Shown here: in pieces, positions 8,119 through 16,259 of the stretch
Layout of the letters: each line of letters opens with the position of its first letter
Numbering within the stretch: the first letter of the stretch is position 1
DNA from: Kriegella sp965368185
Lineage (GTDB): Bacteria > Bacteroidota > Bacteroidia > Flavobacteriales > Flavobacteriaceae
Direction: 5' to 3'
Length of the DNA: 64,000 nt
Assembly: GCA_965368185.1 (NCBI GenBank)
Contig: CBDULZ010000007.1
Coordinates: forward strand, 1-64,000
Position numbers and translations under genes: made by a program
The notes under the pieces: model-generated
The model's database searches: none
Seen by the model: the letters and a program-made list of their open reading frames with translations, nothing else
Told to the model about the DNA's origin: nothing

Positions 8119-8436
8119 ATTTTTGACTGATCATCCCTAGAAATAAATAAGGGCGATTATAGTTTTTTGATTTCTAAATTCTGAAGTACCCCTTCTAAGT
8201 TTCCGATTTACCTTTCCTTCCTAAAGGCCGGAAATATACAAAAACCAGTTTCATAAGAGGTGAGATACGGCCCGAAAACTTTTGGGAGTTGTTGACCTCC
8301 AGATTAACATTGAAGTGTTGGATTAATTCTGCTGCGTTTTCCGAAGTGCTCCTGAAGCGCAATTTCGGGAATCGTCGGTTTCACAAAAAACCTATCTTTC
8401 TGTGGTATGACCGATTGCCTATTTAGCGTTTATATT
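8119..8436. other. Intergenic spacer without recognised gene
   Basis: About 320 bases. No gene, tRNA or known RNA family was recognised. Confidence 0.5.
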
Positions 8437-8474
8437 TTACACAATTTTTCACGGTAGTTCACAGAATTACACAC
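8437..8474 (+). promoter_or_regulatory. TTACACA repeats upstream of PepSY-like paralog 3
   Basis: TTACACA at 8437-8443 and TTACACAC at 8467-8474 are 30 bp apart, with a degenerate TTCACA between them. The second copy is 72 bp upstream of the GG of the -24 element, matching paralog 2 exactly. Confidence 0.5.
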
Positions 8475-8537
8475 ATTAAAATAGAATAAAAATTTTTAAA
8501 TACCTGTAAATCAGTTAGTTGATATTTATATTGAGAA

Positions 8538-8553
8538 TGGTATCATTTTTTCA
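8538..8553 (+). promoter_or_regulatory. Sigma-54-like -24/-12 element, paralog 3
   Basis: TGGTATCATTTTTTCA: GG, ten bases, TC, 49 bases before the ATG. It is the weakest of the three matches; the C at -12 is kept. Confidence 0.45.
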
Positions 8554-8602
8554 ATGTATAAAAGGAGTTTAACTATTAATAACACTATTAAAAATAAGAA
8601 TC

Positions 8603-8905
8603 ATGAAAAAATTAGTTTTTGTATTAGCATTGTCTCTAGGAAGTTTTACCGCATTTGCTCAAGACGCTGAGGCTGCTCAAGAGGAAGCAACCGAAGTTGT
8701 TGCAACTCAAGATGGTTTTAACGAAGTAGCTGCGGATGAATTGCCAGAGGCCGTTACTGAAGCCGTTTCTAAGAATTATCCTACGGCCAGTATTGATAAG
8801 GCTTATGTAAACGAAGAAAAGCAATATAAGTTGGAAGTTTCATTGGAAGATGGTACTGCCGGTACTTTATATGCTGACGAAAGTGGAAACTGGATTGAAA
8901 TGTAA
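8603..8905 (+). CDS. PepSY-like small secreted protein, paralog 3
   Basis: A 100-residue exported protein with the same signal peptide as paralog 2. The C-terminal domain has diverged (ELPEAVTEAVSKNYPTASID, KAYVNEEKQYKLEV, LYADESGNWIEM) but keeps the KAYxNEExxYKLEV core and the terminal GNWI. It is the last of the three-copy array and lies 331 bases before the NtrC-family regulator gene, which has the same orientation. Confidence 0.85.
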   Translation: MKKLVFVLALSLGSFTAFAQDAEAAQEEATEVVATQDGFNEVAADELPEAVTEAVSKNYPTASIDKAYVNEEKQYKLEVSLEDGTAGTLYADESGNWIEM

Positions 8906-8944
8906 TAACTTGAGTTATTTGTTTTGTATCAAGTTGGTTTGGTC

Positions 8945-8980
8945 AGAAAGGGGTTGTAGCGATACAACCTCTTTCTTTTT
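8945..8980 (+). terminator. Terminator after PepSY-like paralog 3
   Basis: AGAAAGGGGTTGTA pairs with TACAACCTCTTTCT (one G-U pair) around a GCGA loop, followed by a T-run. The rest of the 331-base gap up to the regulator gene shows no further recognised element. Confidence 0.8.
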
Positions 8981-9236
8981 ATATGGTCTAGACCGATGTC
9001 AATATTTGCTTCTTCATAAATAAAACGAACTACGGAACTAACCCACTCCTTTTTGGGGCCGGTATTAGTTATCGAGACATCGAATTTACAATGCCTTTTC
9101 GGCATTTTTTTCTTTTTAAATGGGTCTTTTGGATCGGGGTTTTTAAGTCTTTTTAAGAAATATTTTAAAGTATTATTGGGAATAAACGGCTTTCTTATGG
9201 TATTTTTACGTACATACGTATATACTAGAAATTTTT

Positions 9237-10619
9237 ATGCCAAACGTCTTGATAATTGAGGATGATGCCGCTTTTTGTCAAATGCTCCAGAAGTTTTTGA
9301 TCAGAAATGGATATGACACAGAAATCAGTTTTACTGCCCCGGATGCCAAAGAAAAAATTAAAAATATCAATTTTGATCTGGTATTGACCGATTTGAGATT
9401 ACCCGATTTTGATGGAATTCAACTGTTGTCTTATATAAAGGAAATCGATCCAACGATTCCTGTTATTGTAATGACGGGTTATGCCGAAGTCGGTTCTGCT
9501 GTCAATGCGATGAAAAAAGGGGCGTTTGATTATATATCCAAGCCATTTACTCCCGATGAAGTTGTAATGGTCATTAAAAATGCATTGAAATCAAAACAGG
9601 AACGTCAAGATTTACATGAGACGATCGAAGATAGTCCCAAATCATCTTCAAAATCGGCAACACTTACGCCTACGGCTGCTTCCCTAAAAGGAACTACCGT
9701 ACAAGGTATAAGCGAGGCTTCCAAAAAATTGGAAGAGTATATTAAATTGGTTGCTCCGACGGATATGTCCGTTTTGATTACAGGTGAGAGTGGAACCGGT
9801 AAAGAAGTTACCGCCAAGGCCATACACGACAATAGCAAGCGAAAAGAGTTTAATTTTATAGCGGTAGATTGTGGCGCTATTCCCAAAGAATTGGCGACCA
9901 GCGAGTTTTTTGGACATATAAAAGGGAGTTTTACCGGAGCAATAGAGGATAAGGTTGGTAATTTTGAGGCTGCCAATGGCGGAACCCTTTTTTTAGACGA
10001 AGTCGGTAATCTTTCTTATGAAAACCAGATACAGTTGTTGAGAGCCTTACAAGAAAGGAAGATAAAGAGGGTAGGTAGCAACAAAGAAATCAACGTGGAT
10101 CTCCGAATTATAACGGCAACTAATGAAGATTTGACCGAGGCTGTTGAAAAGGGAACTTTTCGTGAAGACCTGTACCATAGGTTGAACGAATTTTCAATAG
10201 AGATTCCTTCTTTGGAAGAGCGCTTTGAAGATTTAGCCCTGTTTGCAGATTACTTTTTAAACAAAGCTAATCTTGACCTAGATAAAGATATTAATGGCTT
10301 TTCGAACGAAGTATGGGATATTTTTAGGAGATACCACTGGCCGGGGAACTTAAGGGAACTACAAAATGTCATTAAAAGGGCGGTTCTTTTGAGTACTGGA
10401 GACAAAGTGGAGGCAGGTGCGCTGCCCAGGGAAGTTACCGAAGCGGAAAATGCTGGTGGTAAGTCCAGTGAAAATCTCTCAAAATCGGAATTCGAAAAAG
10501 ATCAAATATTAAAAGCCTTAAAAAAGACAAACTTCAACAAGTCGAAAGCCGCCAAATTATTGCAGGTTACCCGCAAGACGCTTTACAATCGAATCAATCA
10601 CTATAACTTGGACTTGTAG
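9237..10619 (+). CDS. Sigma-54-dependent NtrC-family response regulator
   Basis: A 460-residue transcription activator. It has a receiver domain (residues 1-120, phospho-acceptor Asp52 in LVLTDLRLPDFDG, conserved Lys102 in ISKPF). The AAA+ sigma-54-interaction domain (about 153-390) has Walker A GESGTGKE at 183-190 and the sigma-54-contacting loop GSFTGA at 230-235, in place of the usual GAFTGA. A Fis-type helix-turn-helix lies at the C-terminus (NKSKAAKLLQVTRKTLYNRI). It should activate RpoN promoters after phosphorylation. Three sigma-54-like promoters lie directly upstream, and a hybrid kinase with an HPt domain lies convergently downstream, overlapping by 26 bp. Confidence 0.95.
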   Translation: MPNVLIIEDDAAFCQMLQKFLIRNGYDTEISFTAPDAKEKIKNINFDLVLTDLRLPDFDGIQLLSYIKEIDPTIPVIVMTGYAEVGSAVNAMKKGAFDYISKPFTPDEVVMVIKNALKSKQERQDLHETIEDSPKSSSKSATLTPTAASLKGTTVQGISEASKKLEEYIKLVAPTDMSVLITGESGTGKEVTAKAIHDNSKRKEFNFIAVDCGAIPKELATSEFFGHIKGSFTGAIEDKVGNFEAANGGTLFLDEVGNLSYENQIQLLRALQERKIKRVGSNKEINVDLRIITATNEDLTEAVEKGTFREDLYHRLNEFSIEIPSLEERFEDLALFADYFLNKANLDLDKDINGFSNEVWDIFRRYHWPGNLRELQNVIKRAVLLSTGDKVEAGALPREVTEAENAGGKSSENLSKSEFEKDQILKALKKTNFNKSKAAKLLQVTRKTLYNRINHYNLDL

Positions 10620-13065
10620 CTTTTCGATTTTTTAATGCAGCGACCAAATCACTTACTTCCAATTTTAGTTTTTTAAGGGCAACATTTAAAGATTCCGAAT
10701 CCATTGTTGTGCTTTCGGCCAATTCTAGCCGTTCCAACGTTGGTATAACACTTCGTACCCTTAATTGTCTGAACATGGGTAGCATGCGATGGGCAACATG
10801 ATTGATCTGTTTGTAATCGGAAGTGCCGATGGTTTCATCGAGCAACTCCATATTGGTATAGGTATCCCGTAAAAAGGTATCGAGCACTTCTTGTATCGCA
10901 TCTTCGTTCTTGCCCAAAAAGGAATATATGGTATCTAAACTATACAGTTCCGATTTTTCATTTTCGGTTGTCTTATGTACTGGGCTGTCTGGAACACTGA
11001 TGGTTTCTACCCCCAATAATTTTAAAATACCGATTAACTCTCCTTTCGAAAACGGCTTCTGGATTACTTGGGCGAATCCGAGCTTCGAATAGGCCTCAGG
11101 CTCAAGGTCACGCCTTCCGGTCATGGCGATGATCGGTTGGTTTTTGTAATGCTTATAGGCTCCCGATTTGAGTTTTTTGAGTACTTCAAAACCAGTAATC
11201 TGTGGCATTTGAATATCTGTTAGTACAATGTCATAGGCCAAATGTGCATCCGCTTCTACACGTAAAAAATTGGTAAATGCATGTGCGGTAATGCCCATGC
11301 TTTCTGCCAATTCTTGCAGCATACGTAGCAAAGAAGTGTCATCATCGATAATGAGCATGCGCAATTTTGGCGCCATGTAAGGCATATCTTTTTGTTTAGC
11401 CTCTGCCGCTTCAGCTATTTTTAAAGGAATTTGCATTGTAAAAGTGCTGCCCTGGCCTATAGTGCTTTGTAAAGTCAAAGATCCCTTTAAAAGCTCAGTA
11501 AGTTTTTTAGATATGGTCAGACCCAGACCATAACCCCCGAATTTTTTTTCGGTATCGTGGTCCGCTTGGGTAAATTCTTTGAAAATATGGTCTTGCTTCT
11601 CTTTGGCGATTCCGATTCCGGTATCGATAATATCGATTTTGGCGACCATCGATTTGTCCTTCCCAAGAGTTGCCGTTGCCTTTATTTTTATATGTCCTTC
11701 TTCGGTGAATTTAAATGCATTGCCAATAAGGTTTGTCAATATTTGGCGTATGCGGAAAGGGTCGCCCAAAACAGTCTGGTGGAATTCTGGGGCAATCTCC
11801 AAAAATAGCTTTAGATTTTTATTGCTATGAAGGGCTTGAAGACTCTCGGCCGTTTCTTGAATGAGGTGGGCAGCTATAAAAGGCACTCTTTCGATATTTA
11901 GTTTGCCTGCTTCCAGTTTTGAAAAATCGAGCAGGTCATTGACCAAATTCCCCACATATTGAGTGGCAGATTTGACGTTTCTTAAATAGCGCTCCTGTTT
12001 CTTGGTAAGCTCTGTGCTTTCCATTAATTCCGTATAGCCCGTAATGGTGTTTAAAGGAGTTCGAAGGTCGTGGCTAACGGTAGATATAAGCTGCTCCCTA
12101 CTCTTTAAGAGTGACTCCGAATACTTCTTTTCCCTTTCCAATTTCTGGCGGTATGTCTGCACCTTCCAGAAATCGCGGTTTATCAGAAAGGTAAACAACC
12201 CGACAATGATAAAACCTAAAATGGCGGTGATTCCCGCAAGGCGCATTGTTTTTTTAAGGGCAGCCTCCTTTTTAAGATTGTCGTTATAAGTGCTAGCCAT
12301 TACTTCTTGCTCAAAGGCCGAGATTATAGCGCGTAACTGTTGGGATAGCTCGAGGTCATTCTTGCTGATTTCGAGCTCTTTTCGGGCCAAGGAATTCTCT
12401 GCAGCGGCACTTTGACGTCTTGCGCTAAGCAACTGCGCTTTCGAAGCGTTTAAAATTGAATCGATATAAGCGGCATCTTCCCTGCCCTTTGGGTTTTTTG
12501 GTGAGTTCTCGGTGAATAGCAAGGCATATTCCCGTAGCGATTGCTGTATTTTGGGAGAAAATTCGTCAAAATTGGACCATAGGTTTTCGGCCGAAAATTT
12601 CCCGTAAGACTCCTCTATTTTATCGAATTCCTTAAGTGCCTTGTCAATGGAATTGGTGTTCTTACTTTGTGCCTTAAGTGTAAAAAGCTGTTTGCTATTG
12701 GCTACTTTTTTCTGCAAAAGCATTTGGAGACTATCTAAAAGATCTTTTTGTGAAGCATATTCCGTAAGTAGCTTTAAAGAATCTATTTCAGCAAATATGG
12801 TATCTATTTTTTGCTCGTAAGCCGCAAGACTTTCTTTTGTTTTGACTTGTGAAACACGTTTTGATACGCCTTCTACTTCATATAGCTCTGCGATTAAAGA
12901 TCCTGTTTTTAATAGTTTATTGTCATTTTCCTCAACAGTTTCGTTGGTTATAAAGACCCGTATTTCAGAATAAATAAAGTACCCGGCAACAAATGCAAGA
13001 ACGCACAGCACCAGATAGCTGAATATGACTTTGGCGTTAAACTTGTTCTTAGATTCTTCTCTCAT
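10594..13065 (-). CDS. Hybrid sensor histidine kinase with receiver and HPt domains
   Basis: An 823-residue membrane kinase. TM1 lies at about residues 13-33, followed by a long helical periplasmic sensor region (about 34-275) rich in coiled-coil heptads, and TM2 at about 277-294. A HisKA domain follows with His332 in TVSHDLRTPLN, then a HATPase domain (NLIGNAFKF, DTGIGIAKE, GLGLTISKKL). A receiver domain has the Asp in IVLTDIQMPQITG, and a C-terminal HPt domain has His in HVAHRMLPMFRQL. The HPt can pass phosphate to an external receiver, most likely the NtrC-family regulator encoded tail-to-tail next to it. The stimulus is unknown. Confidence 0.93.
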   Translation of the reverse strand: MREESKNKFNAKVIFSYLVLCVLAFVAGYFIYSEIRVFITNETVEENDNKLLKTGSLIAELYEVEGVSKRVSQVKTKESLAAYEQKIDTIFAEIDSLKLLTEYASQKDLLDSLQMLLQKKVANSKQLFTLKAQSKNTNSIDKALKEFDKIEESYGKFSAENLWSNFDEFSPKIQQSLREYALLFTENSPKNPKGREDAAYIDSILNASKAQLLSARRQSAAAENSLARKELEISKNDLELSQQLRAIISAFEQEVMASTYNDNLKKEAALKKTMRLAGITAILGFIIVGLFTFLINRDFWKVQTYRQKLEREKKYSESLLKSREQLISTVSHDLRTPLNTITGYTELMESTELTKKQERYLRNVKSATQYVGNLVNDLLDFSKLEAGKLNIERVPFIAAHLIQETAESLQALHSNKNLKLFLEIAPEFHQTVLGDPFRIRQILTNLIGNAFKFTEEGHIKIKATATLGKDKSMVAKIDIIDTGIGIAKEKQDHIFKEFTQADHDTEKKFGGYGLGLTISKKLTELLKGSLTLQSTIGQGSTFTMQIPLKIAEAAEAKQKDMPYMAPKLRMLIIDDDTSLLRMLQELAESMGITAHAFTNFLRVEADAHLAYDIVLTDIQMPQITGFEVLKKLKSGAYKHYKNQPIIAMTGRRDLEPEAYSKLGFAQVIQKPFSKGELIGILKLLGVETISVPDSPVHKTTENEKSELYSLDTIYSFLGKNEDAIQEVLDTFLRDTYTNMELLDETIGTSDYKQINHVAHRMLPMFRQLRVRSVIPTLERLELAESTTMDSESLNVALKKLKLEVSDLVAALKNRKATSPSYSD

Positions 13066-13171
13066 AAACTGCCCCCGTTAAACCGTTTAGTATAGATACG
13101 TATTCAAGACCGATATTGACTATAAAGAATAGTTAATATTTGTTATGATATTTAAATTTCCCGTAGTAGCT

Positions 13172-13296
13172 TTGCCCCATCTCAAAGGGGTGCTGAATCC
13201 CAAACTTGACTCGGGAACGTTCTGAGTGCAGGTTTAGGAATAGGCTGAGATTATACCCAATGAACCTGGGCGGGTAATGCTGCCAAGGAATGCGGA
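13172..13296 (+). promoter_or_regulatory. TPP riboswitch (THI element)
   Basis: Conserved aptamer blocks appear in order: GGGGTGCTGAA, GGCTGAGATTATACCC, TGAACCTG, GGGTAATGCTGCCAAGGAA. They correspond to P2, the J3-2 TPP-pyrimidine-binding segment CUGAGA, and the pyrophosphate-binding P4/P5 arm. The P3 arm between the first two blocks is enlarged to roughly 50 nt with an internal AAACTTG/CAGGTTT stem. It lies about 100 bases before the TonB receptor gene and marks the downstream genes as thiamine-related. A CCCC (about 13175-13178) could pair with the GGGG of P2 as an alternative fold. Confidence 0.92.
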
Positions 13297-13392
13297 AGTC
13301 GCTATTTGGAAATTCAACCGTCCTTAATTGGGCAAAAATCATGTTTTAACTTAGAATAATAGCCCCTTTTATTCGTAACAAATGTATTACGA

Positions 13393-15567
13393 ATGAAAAC
13401 TATATTCACAACCACGGTCCTTTTCGGGCTGACCATGGGACTCTGGGCCCAAGAGCAACCTTCAGATTCACTGGAAGGAAAAAAAATCGTTCTCGATGAG
13501 GTGTTGGTATCGGCAATTCGAGTCACGAAAGAATCGCCCGTCACTTTTTCCAACTTGGGAAAGGAAGAGATCAAACCACGAAACTTAGGGCAAGATATTC
13601 CTATTCTTATGAATTTTCTACCTTCGGTAGTCACTACTTCCGATGCTGGAGCGGGAATAGGATACACAGGCATTCGGGTGCGCGGTAGTGACAACACCCG
13701 GGTCAACGTGACCATTAACGGTATACCCTACAACGATGCCGAATCACATGGCTCGTTTTGGGTAAACATGCCCGATTTTGCATCTTCGACCGAAAACTTG
13801 CAATTACAACGTGGCGTAGGTACTTCCACAAATGGGTCTGGTGCTTTTGGTGCAAGCTTGAATATCTTGACCGATGCTATATCAGAAACCGCTTACGGAC
13901 AGATTTCTTCATCGATGGGTAGCTTCAATACCTTAAAAAACAACATCAAATTCAGTACCGGATTATTGAATGACCATGTTGAGGTTTCGGGGAGATTGTC
14001 GCGTATTACTTCTGACGGCTATGTCGATAGGGCGGCTTCTGAACTAAACTCCTATTTTTTGCAGGGGTCTTACAAAGACAACAATACCTTGATAAAGGCG
14101 CTTTTGTTCGGGGGGCACGAAATTACCTATCAAGCTTGGAACGGAATCAATGCCGATAGCTTAAAAACAAACCGAACCTATAATTCAGCAGGGGAATATA
14201 CCGATGAAAACGGTGACATCCAGTATTATGACAACGAAGTAGACAACTACAAGCAGAACCACGCCCAACTGTTGTGGAACGAAAGACTAACACCTTCGTG
14301 GAGTACCAATATAGCACTGCACTATACCCGAGGCCGTGGTTTTTTTGAACAGTATAAAGAAGAAGATGATTTTACCACTTATGGCATTGCGCCGGCTGTC
14401 ATCGATGGCGAAGAGGTTGGCACGACCGATTTGATTCGAAGACGCTGGCTCGATAACCATTTCTATGGAGCTGTCTATTCGGTCAACTATGTAAACGAAA
14501 ATCTGAACTTGATTTTAGGTGGTGGATGGAACAAATATGAAGGAGGACATTTCGGAGAGATTATTTGGGCCCGATTTGCCAACAATACCGATTATCGAGA
14601 TCGGTATTATGACGATAATTCCACAAAAACCGATTTTAACTTCTATTCCAAGCTAAACTATACCTTAGACGAGCGTTGGAGCCTATTTGGAGACGTGCAG
14701 TACCGTTCTGTGGGGTATAAAGCGAATGGCGATGATACGGGCCTTGTCGATGATACCTTTGATTTTTTTAACCCAAAGGCGGGAGTTACCCTTGATCTGA
14801 ATCCGAACAACAACCTGTACTTTTCGTATGCGATGGCCCACCGGGAACCGAATAGAAATGATTACGAAAGTGGCAACCCTAGGCCCGAGAAACTGAACGA
14901 TTTCGAGCTGGGCTGGCGCTATGTTTCTTCGGATGTTCAAGTAAATTCAAATCTCTACTACATGCGTTACAAAGACCAGTTGGTCTTGACCGGCGAGTTA
15001 AATGATGTCGGCGCCCCCCTTCGTGCCAATATAGGTGATAGTTATCGTTTGGGATTGGAAATAGACGCCAACCTCAATCTGGGTGATTATTTTCAATGGC
15101 AACCTAATGTGGCTTTAAGTACGAATAAGAACGTAGATTTTGTTTTTGAAAGAGATGGAATACTCGAAGCGTTGGGGAATACTAACATAGCCTTTTCCCC
15201 CGGTATCGTAATCGGGAACAAACTTAATTATCTTCCTACTGAGAACATACAATTATCATTGCTTACGAAATTTGTTGGCAAACAATATATGGGCAATATA
15301 GACGCCGACGATTCGGTGCTCGATTCGTATTCGACAACCGATTTTAACGCACAGTATGAAATCAGGCCCGATTCCTTTGTCAAGTCTATTGTATTCTCGG
15401 CACTGCTCAATAATATCTTTAATGCCAAATATGTATCGAACGGCTATTTTGGGTCTTTTGACTATGATGATGCTACAAGTGCTACCGGAACGACCACTGG
15501 GTTCTATAGTGGATATTACCCACAAGCGGGAACCAACTTCTTGTTAGGAGCTACTATAAGCTTTTAG
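13393..15567 (+). CDS. TonB-dependent receptor, probable thiamine uptake
   Basis: A 724-residue outer-membrane receptor. It has a signal peptide (MKTIFTTTVLFGLTMGLWAQ), then a plug domain with IRVRGSDNTRVNVTINGIPYNDAESHG, then a 22-strand barrel ending in the aromatic terminus LGATISF. It lacks the carboxypeptidase-like N-terminal domain found in SusC-type receptors. A TPP riboswitch in its leader and a PnuT-type inner-membrane carrier gene 82 bases downstream support import of thiamine or a thiamine phosphate, energised by TonB/ExbBD encoded elsewhere. Confidence 0.92.
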   Translation: MKTIFTTTVLFGLTMGLWAQEQPSDSLEGKKIVLDEVLVSAIRVTKESPVTFSNLGKEEIKPRNLGQDIPILMNFLPSVVTTSDAGAGIGYTGIRVRGSDNTRVNVTINGIPYNDAESHGSFWVNMPDFASSTENLQLQRGVGTSTNGSGAFGASLNILTDAISETAYGQISSSMGSFNTLKNNIKFSTGLLNDHVEVSGRLSRITSDGYVDRAASELNSYFLQGSYKDNNTLIKALLFGGHEITYQAWNGINADSLKTNRTYNSAGEYTDENGDIQYYDNEVDNYKQNHAQLLWNERLTPSWSTNIALHYTRGRGFFEQYKEEDDFTTYGIAPAVIDGEEVGTTDLIRRRWLDNHFYGAVYSVNYVNENLNLILGGGWNKYEGGHFGEIIWARFANNTDYRDRYYDDNSTKTDFNFYSKLNYTLDERWSLFGDVQYRSVGYKANGDDTGLVDDTFDFFNPKAGVTLDLNPNNNLYFSYAMAHREPNRNDYESGNPRPEKLNDFELGWRYVSSDVQVNSNLYYMRYKDQLVLTGELNDVGAPLRANIGDSYRLGLEIDANLNLGDYFQWQPNVALSTNKNVDFVFERDGILEALGNTNIAFSPGIVIGNKLNYLPTENIQLSLLTKFVGKQYMGNIDADDSVLDSYSTTDFNAQYEIRPDSFVKSIVFSALLNNIFNAKYVSNGYFGSFDYDDATSATGTTTGFYSGYYPQAGTNFLLGATISF

Positions 15568-15586
15568 ATAACTTGAACGAACTATG

Positions 15587-15616
15587 AGTCCCCGGTAGTC
15601 GGGGTTCCCGGGGACT
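15587..15616 (+). other. Intercistronic hairpin between TonB receptor and PnuT-like gene
   Basis: AGTCCCCGG and CCGGGGACT form a stem with a GC-rich loop, without a clear T-run. It could lower readthrough or stabilise the upstream mRNA. Confidence 0.5.
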
Positions 15617-15649
15617 TAAATAGTTTAGTAATTCTATTCGAAAGAGATT

Positions 15650-16246
15650 ATGAATATAGTTCTCGAGGTTACTGGTACTGCTTTGGGTTTGGCCTTTCTC
15701 TATTTTTTGATCAAGGAGAAAAAAATATGTTGGCTATTCGGAATTCTCGGTTCGCTATTGAGTATTTACCTATTTTATTCGACTAAATTGTATTCTGAAT
15801 GCATTTTGCGTCTATACTATGTCTTTATAGGTTTTTACGGTTATTATCTTTGGAATAGACGTAGTGGAGCTACTAAGGATTTGGCGGAAATCATTAAGTG
15901 GAAGCTTTCAAGCCATGTTAAGATTATTTTGGTTGGAGTTGCTCTGGCACTGGTTCTCGGCTATGTTTTTGATAATTTTTCAGATGCCAGGAAATCGTAT
16001 TTTGATGCGTTTACCACGGTATTCAGTTTTTTGGCCAGCTATCTTGAGGCAAAAAAAATACTACGCACTTGGGTCTACTGGATTATATTGAATGGCCTTA
16101 GTATTTTTTTATACACGGGCCAAGGGTTGTTTGTCTATGCCGTATTGGCGGCCATCTATTTTGGTGTTTCCTTTTACGGGTATTTTTCATGGAAACAGAA
16201 ATACAGCAAATTAAATTCAGAAGGTAATTTGGTACATTTGCTTTAA
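15650..16246 (+). CDS. PnuC-family transporter, probable thiamine carrier PnuT
   Basis: A 198-residue inner-membrane protein with about seven hydrophobic segments and PnuC family motifs: YYVFIGFYGYYLW, YFDAFTTVFSFLASYLEAKK, WVYWIILNG, and the closing FYGYFSWKQK. It sits in the TPP-riboswitch-controlled unit right after a TonB receptor, the arrangement known for PnuT thiamine carriers in Bacteroidota. It is diverged from the other paralog at 3953. It is followed after 13 bases by an Lrp-type regulator gene, probably co-transcribed. Confidence 0.88.
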   Translation: MNIVLEVTGTALGLAFLYFLIKEKKICWLFGILGSLLSIYLFYSTKLYSECILRLYYVFIGFYGYYLWNRRSGATKDLAEIIKWKLSSHVKIILVGVALALVLGYVFDNFSDARKSYFDAFTTVFSFLASYLEAKKILRTWVYWIILNGLSIFLYTGQGLFVYAVLAAIYFGVSFYGYFSWKQKYSKLNSEGNLVHLL

Positions 16247-16259
16247 AATCGAAGGCAAA

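Noticed and set aside
8119..8436. Search for a small RNA or gene in the spacer before paralog 3
   Set aside because: No hairpin series, promoter or reading frame stood out.
9053..9259. A plus-strand frame in front of the NtrC-family regulator
   Set aside because: It overlaps the start of the regulator gene, is mostly hydrophobic low-complexity, and has no recognised family.
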